49,405 nt of DNA from Phycisphaeraceae bacterium. GTDB lineage: Bacteria > Planctomycetota > Phycisphaerae > Phycisphaerales > Phycisphaeraceae. The stretch spans positions 1 through 49,405 of the forward strand of contig PAIY01000029.1 in NCBI GenBank assembly GCA_002704825.1, written 5' to 3'. The notes below the pieces were generated by a model that was given only the letters and a program-made list of their open reading frames with translations, was not told the origin of the DNA and searched no databases. Of this stretch, positions 43,090 to 49,405 are shown piece after piece. The translations under genes were made by a program, and so were the position numbers. Each line of letters starts with the position of its first letter. Within the stretch, counting starts at the first letter, position 1.

Positions 43090-43095
43090 ATTATA
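43090..43095 (-). promoter_or_regulatory. Perfect -10 box 8 nt before a start codon
   Basis: TATAAT on the minus strand ends 8 nt before the ATG at 43081, so transcription would begin at or next to the start codon. No convincing -35 was found. Confidence 0.5.
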
Positions 43096-43204
43096 GGCAA
43101 GCATTCCCAGGCAAGCGACACCCAAGTTCCAAAACCAAGCCAAAGCAAGGCATGACGATGTCGGCGTGACCTGAAGCTTTGTCAATTTTGAACGTGGTTC
43201 CCGA

Positions 43205-43233
43205 TTGCCAATTGGAGCCAATACCCCGATAAT
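43205..43233 (+). promoter_or_regulatory. Transketolase promoter
   Basis: TTGCCA (43205-43210), 17 nt, GATAAT (43228-43233). The expected leader is about 108 nt. It is a good match in the right place. Confidence 0.6.
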
Positions 43234-43347
43234 GCCCTTTCTCCATTGGAGAGACGTCTTCGGACATAAATATTATTGATTCCTGCGGCATTTTGATGTC
43301 GTACCAGTTTCGGTGGGTAAGCCACCTAGAGGAAGGACCCTTCACCC

Positions 43348-45318
43348 ATGTCATATGACTCGACCATTCACGCCAAGGCCGTCGATCTGGCCAAGCTGAA
43401 TTATGAAATTACTGCCTCCGCCGGTTCCGGCCACCCCACCAGTGGTGCTTCGCTTGCTCACTTGGTGACCGTGTTGATGTATCAGCATATGCGTTATGAA
43501 CCGGCCAACCCCGGTCATGCCTGCTCGGACCGTTTGGTTCTCAGTGAAGGTCACGCGGTTCCGATCCTTTATGCAGCGTGTGCGGACCTGGGTGTGCGTG
43601 TGGGCAAGCAAGGCGAAGATCTCAAGCCGCTGACCAAAGAGATGGCGATGACACTTCGTGAAATCGACTCGCTGGTTGATGGTCACCCCAACCCCGTGGA
43701 AGGTTTCCCCTTCTTTGATGCAGCGACCGGCTCGCTGGGTCAGGGTTTGTCGGTGTCGGCCGGTCTTGCCATCGCTGCGAAGCTTGATGGTTTGGACAAG
43801 CGTATTTTCTGCATCATGGGTGACGGCGAATCCCGTGAAGGTCAGGTCTGGGAAGCGGTCGACTTTTTGCGTGACGAAAACCTCCGCGCCGTGTGCCCGA
43901 TTTTCAACTGCAATGTGTTTGCCCAGTCCGATGAAGTCAGCCCGCAGCAGTCTGCTGAAGTGTTGACCGCCAAGCTGGCTGCTGCCGGTTTTGATGTCAA
44001 GCTCATTAACGGTCATGCACCGTCTGAGATTCTCGCGGCATTGGAAGCTCACGCCGCTGCCCAGACGGATGACGCGGTTGCCCCGGTTGCCATCGTCGCC
44101 AAGACCGTCAAGGGTTGGGGAAGTGCATCTCAGCAAGGTAATGGTCACCACGGCTCACCGGCCAAGGGTGATGACCTGAAGGTTGCATTGGACGAACTGG
44201 GTGCCACCGGTCGCAGCCTGGGCGCCATCATGGACACGCCTTTGAAGATTGGCTTGATGTCCCCGGGTAAACCTGAATCCGCAGCCCCCACTGCTGCCCC
44301 GACTTTCACCGAAGCGCTCAAGCAATTCGGCATGGAAAGCGTCCTTGAGAAAAGCAAGATGGCAACGCGTAACGCCTACGGTGTTGCCCTGCGTGCCCTG
44401 GGTCATGCCAACCCTGGCGTGGTCGCACTTGACGCTGACGTGCGTGGCTCGACCGGTGCGGTTCAGTTCTACAAAGACGAAGCGCTCAAGAGCCGATTTG
44501 TTGACTGTCGCATTGCTGAACAGAATATGGTCAGTGTCGCTGCAGGTCTGAGTGCTGCAGGCAAGATTCCCTGCATTTCAACATTCGCCAAGTTCCTCAC
44601 CCGTGCGTATGACCAAATCGAAATGGCGATTAACTCCGGCGCTTCGATCAAGCTCATCGGCTCACATGCCGGTATCACGCTGGGTGCTGACGGTCCTTCG
44701 CAGATGGGGATGCCCGACGTGTCCTGGTTCCGCAGCTTCACCACGATGAAGACGGCCAAGGGCAATCCCGGCTTCTACCTGTTGCAACCTTCCGACGCAT
44801 ACCAGGCTTACCAACTGCTGCAAAAAGCAGCCGAGTATGATGGCAGCGTCTACATGCGTACCGCCCGTCCCGATGCCGAGTTCCTCTACAGTGATAATGT
44901 CGAGTTCAAACTCGGCGGTCATGAAGTGCTTGCTGAAGGTCGCGACCTGCTGATCATTGCTGCGGGTTACATGGTTCACGAAGCCAACAAGGCCTTGGAC
45001 CTGCTTGATGCCCAGGGTATTGATGCCACGTTGGTGGACCTCTACTCCCTGCCGTTTGATGCCGATGCGATTCTGGACCTTGCCAACGAAAACAACGGCA
45101 TGATCCTGACGCTCGAAGACAACTACGGTGGTGGTATCGGTAGCGCCATTGCCGACGCCGTCTCCGCTGATGGTGGTGGTTTCAACGTCAAGCAGATGTA
45201 CTGCCAGCAGATTCCCAAGAGTGGCAAGAGTGGCGACGACATTCTCAAGCTATGTGGTCTGGACGCCCCCAGTGTCGTCAAACAGGCCATGGAACTGCTC
45301 GAACTCACCGGCGCCTGA
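43348..45318 (+). CDS. tkt: Transketolase
   Basis: A TDP-dependent transketolase (656 aa) of the non-oxidative pentose phosphate pathway. The first domain has TASAGSGHPTSGASLAHLV and the TDP motif MGDGESREGQVWEA (GDG-x-N-type), the Pyr domain DCRIAEQNMVSVAAGLSAAG with the catalytic Glu, and a C-terminal transketolase-C fold (AEGRDLLIIAAGYMVHEA). GGAAGGA is about 10 nt upstream of the ATG. It has its own promoter and a strong terminator, so it is monocistronic. Confidence 0.95.
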   Translation: MSYDSTIHAKAVDLAKLNYEITASAGSGHPTSGASLAHLVTVLMYQHMRYEPANPGHACSDRLVLSEGHAVPILYAACADLGVRVGKQGEDLKPLTKEMAMTLREIDSLVDGHPNPVEGFPFFDAATGSLGQGLSVSAGLAIAAKLDGLDKRIFCIMGDGESREGQVWEAVDFLRDENLRAVCPIFNCNVFAQSDEVSPQQSAEVLTAKLAAAGFDVKLINGHAPSEILAALEAHAAAQTDDAVAPVAIVAKTVKGWGSASQQGNGHHGSPAKGDDLKVALDELGATGRSLGAIMDTPLKIGLMSPGKPESAAPTAAPTFTEALKQFGMESVLEKSKMATRNAYGVALRALGHANPGVVALDADVRGSTGAVQFYKDEALKSRFVDCRIAEQNMVSVAAGLSAAGKIPCISTFAKFLTRAYDQIEMAINSGASIKLIGSHAGITLGADGPSQMGMPDVSWFRSFTTMKTAKGNPGFYLLQPSDAYQAYQLLQKAAEYDGSVYMRTARPDAEFLYSDNVEFKLGGHEVLAEGRDLLIIAAGYMVHEANKALDLLDAQGIDATLVDLYSLPFDADAILDLANENNGMILTLEDNYGGGIGSAIADAVSADGGGFNVKQMYCQQIPKSGKSGDDILKLCGLDAPSVVKQAMELLELTGA

Positions 45319-45344
45319 TTCGTCGCACAACCATCCCAAAACTC

Positions 45345-45378
45345 AAAAAAGCCACGGCATCGCGTCGTGGCTTTTTTT
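45345..45378 (+). terminator. Rho-independent terminator of tkt
   Basis: AAAAAAGCCACG and CGTGGCTTTTTT form a strong stem with an 8-10-nt loop, followed by T7, 27 nt after the stop codon. Confidence 0.85.
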
Positions 45379-45404
45379 GTGTTTGGATTTTTACTCATCT
45401 AGGT

Positions 45405-45486
45405 AAAGCCGTGTCCCTCCCGGGGCACGGGTTGTATCGCGTCACTGCAGAACCTTCGACCCGTGACTCTGGAGAGTCGCGGCTTT
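45405..45486. repeat. Paired-hairpin repeat, copy D
   Basis: An 82-bp element; left hairpin with inner CCC/GGG and loop TCCC, right hairpin with inner CTC/GAG and loop TGGA. It lies between tkt and the ExbB-like gene. Confidence 0.85.
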
Positions 45487-45559
45487 GAACCTGAAAATAA
45501 TCGTTCTCGAAATAATCCCGCCCCCTCACCGGTTGAGCACACAGATCAACCAATTCCTT

Positions 45560-45565
45560 TACAAT
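45560..45565 (+). promoter_or_regulatory. TACAAT -10 box 7 nt before the ExbB-like start codon
   Basis: TACAAT ends 7 nt before the ATG at 45573 and no ribosome-binding site is present, suggesting a leaderless mRNA. A TTGAGC 21 nt upstream is too distant to be a standard -35. Confidence 0.45.
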
Positions 45566-45572
45566 ACCCGAC

Positions 45573-46202
45573 ATGCTTGAACTTTTCGGTGACAATCTGG
45601 TGGACCTGATGAATCGCGGCGGCGTCGTGATGTGGCCGTTGCTTGCCATGAGTGTGCTGGGCGTGACGTTGTGCCTGGAGCGCATGTGGTTCTGGCTGTC
45701 CACCAATCGCCCTGGCCGCCGTGAGGAGTTGGGGAGACTGGCTCGGCTGCTGCGTCAGGGTGATCATGAAAAAGCCATGCAACTCGTTGCCAAGGATCGC
45801 AGTGTCTATGGCAAGATGGTGGTCCAACTCCTGGACGAACCGGTCACCGATGCGCTGGTGGTCGATGTCGTCGAATCACAGCGTCCGCGCCTTGAACGCT
45901 TCATGCCCACGCTCTCAACGATTATCACCGCGGCCCCCATGCTCGGGATTCTGGGCACGGTGCTGGGCATCATTTCCAGCTTCGAGGTGATCGGTCAGGC
46001 AGGCAGCGCAGGCGATCCATCCCTGGTCAGTCAGGGTATTGCTGAAGCGCTACTGACTACCGCAGCAGGCTTGATCGTCGCGTTATTGGTCCTGATCCCC
46101 TACAACCTTTTCCGTTCTCAGGTGGATCGGACGCTCGGGCGCATCGAAACGCTCGTTGCTGCCATTCAAGGTCCCAGAACCATTGAAAAATCAAAAGATT
46201 AA
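45573..46202 (+). CDS. Orphan MotA/TolQ/ExbB proton-channel family protein
   Basis: A 209-aa protein with three helices (about residues 15-38, 108-135 and 155-180), a cytoplasmic loop between helices 1 and 2, and the family block PMLGILGTVLGIISSFEVIG followed by GIAEALLTTAAGLIVAL with the conserved Thr. ExbB/TolQ homologues need an ExbD/TolR partner, but none follows; the next gene is glgP. The partner may be elsewhere or this one may work alone. No ribosome-binding site precedes the start. Confidence 0.87.
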   Translation: MLELFGDNLVDLMNRGGVVMWPLLAMSVLGVTLCLERMWFWLSTNRPGRREELGRLARLLRQGDHEKAMQLVAKDRSVYGKMVVQLLDEPVTDALVVDVVESQRPRLERFMPTLSTIITAAPMLGILGTVLGIISSFEVIGQAGSAGDPSLVSQGIAEALLTTAAGLIVALLVLIPYNLFRSQVDRTLGRIETLVAAIQGPRTIEKSKD

Positions 46203-46358
46203 GCCCAATATGTTGTTTTTCTATGTTAGGGCTCAATAAGGTAGCGGTTAAATGCCGACTTGATGTACAATTCCCTGTGAGGTTTGGACCGGGAAGTTGT
46301 TAAGCTAGTGGCACGCTGGCCTGCTTTGACTTACATATAACCCTTCAAGGACGAAAGA

Positions 46359-48980
46359 ATGCTCCACCCTCATCAAGCAACGATTCGCAAATTCGACGTT
46401 ATCCCCTCGCTCCCAAAACCGCTTGAACCCCTACTTGAAATCGCTCATAACCTTTGGTGGTCCTGGCACCCCGAAGCACGCGACCTGTTTGTCCGCGTTG
46501 ATCGTGATCTATGGATCAAGTGCTATCACAACCCGGTGAAGATGCTCGGCGAATGTCCGCAGGAACGCCTGGATGAGATCGCAAAGGACGAAGGCTTCCT
46601 CAATGTACTCGATCGTTGCTACGAAGCCATGAAGCGTCACCTCGAACGCCAACCCTGGCTTAAGAAGTCACAGCTGGATCCAGGTGATTTCACCGTCGCC
46701 TACTTCTGTGCGGAGTTCGGTCTGACCGAGTGTCTGCAGATTTACTCCGGCGGTCTTGGCTGTCTGGCCGGTGACCATCTGAAGTCTGCCAGCGAACTGG
46801 GCCTGCCGCTGATCGCCATTGGCCTGCTTTACCGCAATGGTTACTTCCAGCAGTATCTCAACGCCGACGGCTGGCAGCAGGAATACACACCGGATCTGGA
46901 CTTCGCCAACCTGCCCCTCAAACCGGTCAACGGTCAAGACGGCAATCAGATCGTCGTCTCCGTTCACCTGCCCGGTCGTGAAGTGAAAGTCGCGCTCTGG
47001 CTCGTGACCGTCGGACGCATCAAGCTTTACCTGCTCGATACCAACCAACCGGAAAACGATCCTGCAGATCGCGCCATCACCAGCCAACTCTACGGCGGTG
47101 ATATGGAAATGCGTATCAAGCAGGAAATCGTGCTGGGCATCGGCGGTGTTCGCGCCCTCGAAGCCATCGGCATCCGCCCGGACATCTGCCACATGAATGA
47201 AGGTCACTCGGCCTTCCTGGCGCTTGAACGTATCCGTCGCCTGATTGAAGATCACGACATCAGTTTTGACGAAGCCCGTCAGTTTGCTGCTGCTTCGCAC
47301 ATCTTCACCACGCACACGCCGGTGCCTGCGGGCATTGACCGCTTCCCACCGGACATTGTCGAACGTTACTTCAAGGACTTCGTCGGTTCGCTGCGTCTGG
47401 ACATGGAAGGCCTGCTTGCGTTGGGTCGTGAAAACGTCTCCAACAAACGCGAGTTCTTCTCCATGGCTGTGCTTGCCATCCGGACCGCGGAAAAAGCCAA
47501 CGGCGTCTCTGAACTGCACGGTGATGTGTCGCGTGACATGTGGCGAAACATCTGGCCCGGCCTGGTCAAAGACGAAATTCCAATCACCCATGTCACCAAC
47601 GGTGTCCATGCACGCAGTTGGCTCTCCGGTGACCTGATCAACCTGCTCGACCGTTACATCGGTGCCCGTTGGCAGGACGCCCCTGCTGACCAGACCGTGT
47701 GGGAAGGCATTGACGAAGTGCCCGACGAAGAACTGTGGCGCGTCCACGAACGTCGTCGTCACGGCCTGATCGTCTGGGTCCGCCGCAAACTCCGTAAACA
47801 ACTCGAAGCCCGTGGCGCTCACCCGGCTGAGATCCGCAAGAGCATTGACGCGTTGGACCCCGATGCGTTTACCATCGGTTTTGCCCGTCGTTTTGCGACG
47901 TACAAGCGTGCCAACCTGCTGTTCCGTAATCCCGATCGTCTCCGCGCTTTGCTCGGCAGCACCGATCGCCCGCTTCAGATTCTCATTGCGGGTAAAGCTC
48001 ACCCGGCTGACGGCGGTGGTAAAGACCTTATCCGTCAGATCGTGCACTTTGCCCGTGAATCCGAATTCGGTCATCGCGTGGTGTTCGTTGAAAACTACGA
48101 CATCAACGTTGCCCGCTACCTTGTCCAGGGTTGCGACATCTGGCTTAACACCCCGCGTCGCGGCATGGAAGCCTCCGGTACTTCGGGTATGAAGGCTGCC
48201 CTCAACGGCACAATGCACTGCTCCATCCTCGACGGTTGGTGGGACGAAGCCTACTCCAATGCACTGGGTTGGCAGATCGGTCGCGGTGAATCCTATGCCG
48301 ACGTAGACATGCAGGACGATATCGAATCGCAGGCACTGTATCAGTTGCTCGAACAGCAGATTCTGCCGATCTTCTATGACCGCAATGAAAACGGCGTGCC
48401 CAACGAATGGGTCAGCCGCATGAAGAACTGTATCCGTGTCCTGGCTCCCATGTTCAACACCAACCGCATGGTCAAGGAATATGCTGAGAAGCTTTACCTG
48501 CCTGCCCTGAAGCGGACGCGATACCTGGGTGCCAACAAGCTCGAAAAATCGATCGAACTGGCACATCTCAAGTACAAGCTTCGCGACAATTGGGGCCAGC
48601 TGAAAATTGAATCGGTCACCGCAGCAACCGGCTCATCCATGGGCGTTCGTGACCACATGCCCGTGGAAGTCGTTGTGAACATGGCAAACCTCACACCTGA
48701 TGTGCTTCAAGCACAAGTCTATGTCGGCCACGTCGACAATGACGGTCAGATTTGTGACGGCCAGTTCTACAACCTCAAGCACCACGAAGACCTCGGCGAT
48801 AATCGTCACCGTTACGTCGGCGACATCTCCGCGATCTCCAGCGGTCGCTACGGCTTTGCAGTCCGTATCGTCCCCGGCGGTGAACTCTTCGGTGACACCC
48901 CCGCCCCGGGCATGGTCCTCTGGGATCACGGCCAAAGCACTGCAACCCCCAAGAAGGAAGCAGCAGCAGCCAACGCCTGA
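46359..48980 (+). CDS. glgP: Alpha-glucan phosphorylase (GT35)
   Basis: An 873-aa PLP-dependent phosphorylase that releases glucose 1-phosphate from alpha-glucans. N-terminal DUF3417 domain (about residues 1-110; NLWWSWHPEARDLF), then the GT35 catalytic region with FGLTECLQIYSGGLGCLAGDHLKSASELGLP, HMNEGHSAF and a PLP Lys in MEASGTSGMKAALNG (the family's EASGTGNMK in other enzymes). C-terminal region holds a separate beta-rich extension. It belongs to the DUF3417-containing maltodextrin/glucan phosphorylase subgroup. AAGGA is 7 nt before the ATG and a terminator follows. Confidence 0.95.
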   Translation: MLHPHQATIRKFDVIPSLPKPLEPLLEIAHNLWWSWHPEARDLFVRVDRDLWIKCYHNPVKMLGECPQERLDEIAKDEGFLNVLDRCYEAMKRHLERQPWLKKSQLDPGDFTVAYFCAEFGLTECLQIYSGGLGCLAGDHLKSASELGLPLIAIGLLYRNGYFQQYLNADGWQQEYTPDLDFANLPLKPVNGQDGNQIVVSVHLPGREVKVALWLVTVGRIKLYLLDTNQPENDPADRAITSQLYGGDMEMRIKQEIVLGIGGVRALEAIGIRPDICHMNEGHSAFLALERIRRLIEDHDISFDEARQFAAASHIFTTHTPVPAGIDRFPPDIVERYFKDFVGSLRLDMEGLLALGRENVSNKREFFSMAVLAIRTAEKANGVSELHGDVSRDMWRNIWPGLVKDEIPITHVTNGVHARSWLSGDLINLLDRYIGARWQDAPADQTVWEGIDEVPDEELWRVHERRRHGLIVWVRRKLRKQLEARGAHPAEIRKSIDALDPDAFTIGFARRFATYKRANLLFRNPDRLRALLGSTDRPLQILIAGKAHPADGGGKDLIRQIVHFARESEFGHRVVFVENYDINVARYLVQGCDIWLNTPRRGMEASGTSGMKAALNGTMHCSILDGWWDEAYSNALGWQIGRGESYADVDMQDDIESQALYQLLEQQILPIFYDRNENGVPNEWVSRMKNCIRVLAPMFNTNRMVKEYAEKLYLPALKRTRYLGANKLEKSIELAHLKYKLRDNWGQLKIESVTAATGSSMGVRDHMPVEVVVNMANLTPDVLQAQVYVGHVDNDGQICDGQFYNLKHHEDLGDNRHRYVGDISAISSGRYGFAVRIVPGGELFGDTPAPGMVLWDHGQSTATPKKEAAAANA

Positions 48981-49006
48981 TTCAACCAACAACATCTCAA
49001 TAACCC

Positions 49007-49040
49007 AAACGCCAGGACACATCACGTCCTGGCGTTTTTT
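49007..49040 (+). terminator. Rho-independent terminator of glgP
   Basis: AAACGCCAGGAC and GTCCTGGCGTTT, a perfect 12-bp stem with a 7-nt loop, followed by T-rich DNA, 26 nt after the stop codon. Confidence 0.9.
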
Positions 49041-49120
49041 ATTGGGATTGGCTTATTGATCAAAGCGATATCCGACGGGAATAATATCAATCCCGCCAAT
49101 AACGCTTGCGTTCCAATTCA

Positions 49121-49198
49121 TTGAGCACCGGGTGTGAACCCGGTGCCCCTTGGATCAACGTATGCACAACGGGCACCGGGTTGACACACGGTGCTCAA
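49121..49198. repeat. CACCG-type paired-hairpin element
   Basis: Outer arms TTGAGCACCG/CGGTGCTCAA enclose two hairpins: a perfect left one CACCGGGT/ACCCGGTG with loop GTGA, and an imperfect right one CACCGGGT/ACACGGTG. The architecture matches the 80-bp family but the sequence is different, so it looks like a second family of the same kind. Confidence 0.7.
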
Positions 49199-49315
49199 CT
49201 TTAAAAAAACGACGTGCATCATGTCCCTGCGTGGGAATGTCGAACGCTAAGACAGCATGGAGATTCATTGTTTAAACCGCTCTTAGAGCGATGTAAAGAA
49301 TTAATCTCCACCGTC

Positions 49316-49400
49316 CGTCACTCCCGCGCAGGCGGGAGTCCAGTGGAATTTGCAATTTTCTACTGCATGCCACTGGATTCCCGCCTGCGCGGGAATGACG
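49316..49400. repeat. CGTCA-TTCCCGCG-type inverted repeat
   Basis: Left arm CGTCACTCCCGCGCAGGCGG and right arm CCGCCTGCGCGGGAATGACG form an 85-bp near-perfect inverted repeat. The TTCCCGCG/CGCGGGAA core resembles intergenic repeats known in many bacterial genomes; a related fragment lies at 8133-8191. Confidence 0.8.
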
Positions 49401-49405
49401 AAAAA

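Larger units (their letters stand above)
49041..49405. other. Gene-free right end with inverted repeats
   Basis: Holds the CACCG-type paired-hairpin element (49121-49198) and the CGTCA-type inverted repeat (49316-49400), plus a short TCCCTGCGTGGGA hairpin near 49233-49247. No coding region or RNA gene is recognised. Confidence 0.6.

Noticed and set aside
43351..44151. 266-codon open frame opposite transketolase
   Set aside because: It is antisense to conserved transketolase motifs.
46668..48566. 632-codon open frame antisense to glgP
   Set aside because: It lies entirely opposite a well-conserved phosphorylase and its translation has no recognisable motifs; it is a codon-bias shadow.
49316..49400. 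Possible CRISPR-like repeat at the right edge
   Set aside because: There are only two arms, in inverted orientation, with one spacer; it is an inverted repeat, not an array.

Overview
The window looks like a chromosomal segment of a Planctomycetota bacterium, probably close to the Phycisphaerae. The pointers are a prepilin of the H-X9-DG type, a Cys-type sulfatase, a membrane-tethered Ser/Thr kinase, a right-handed beta-helix exoprotein, many small two-component proteins and abundant palindromic intergenic repeats. The assignment is inferred from gene content, not from a phylogeny. No rRNA, tRNA, CRISPR array, phage or complete transposase gene was seen.

Left end (1-5050, minus strand): the front of the S10 ribosomal operon in canonical order rpsJ-rplC-rplD-rplW-rplB-rpsS-rplV-rpsC-rplP (rplP cut by the window edge). 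It has a good sigma70-type promoter and two unusual long spacers, one of which holds a terminator-like hairpin. From 5.2 to 9.6 kb come a transglutaminase-like protein, a small anchored protein, a GH5 glucanase-like enzyme and a cytoplasmic sulfatase. From 9.8 to 13.2 kb lie a tusA-dsrE-histidine kinase operon with a palindrome over its -10 box, a DUF151-type nuclease and a small Cys-rich ferredoxin-like protein.

From 13.3 to 17.8 kb a GntR/LacI-type regulator, a prepilin and a secreted beta-helix protein form a likely operon whose promoter sits inside a near-perfect palindrome. From 17.9 to 27 kb: an anchored hypothetical protein, transaldolase, the Ser/Thr kinase, a trans-polyprenyl diphosphate synthase, a PAS/GAF/receiver protein with an apparently dead histidine-phosphotransfer region, an RsmB-like rRNA methyltransferase whose 5' end carries a heptanucleotide repeat, and a lone carbohydrate-binding-like domain.

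From 27 to 36 kb: two related GT4 glycosyltransferases, one fused behind a PHP phosphoesterase domain, a small membrane protein, a VWA protein, bioA and a glycogen-synthase-like GT4. From 36 to 43 kb: an acidic small protein, a SpoU-type RNA methyltransferase, an ankyrin protein, then an iron-uptake operon in which FeoB is split into a G-protein gene and a permease gene, both overlapping a membrane-anchored DtxR-type regulator fused to two FeoA domains, with a clear promoter and operator. The right end carries transketolase, an orphan ExbB/TolQ-like protein and alpha-glucan phosphorylase, so transaldolase, transketolase, phosphorylase and several glycosyltransferases form a loose sugar/glycogen theme.

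The intergenic DNA from about 24 kb onward is rich in repeats: four copies of an 80-bp element made of two inverted hairpins whose stems covary, one similarly built element of different sequence, an AACCGC-type palindrome family, an ACCGCAGAG-type repeat and a TCCCGCG-type inverted repeat. Recurrent -10 boxes read TACAAT; at two genes the -10 box lies only 7-8 nt before the ATG, suggesting leaderless mRNAs.
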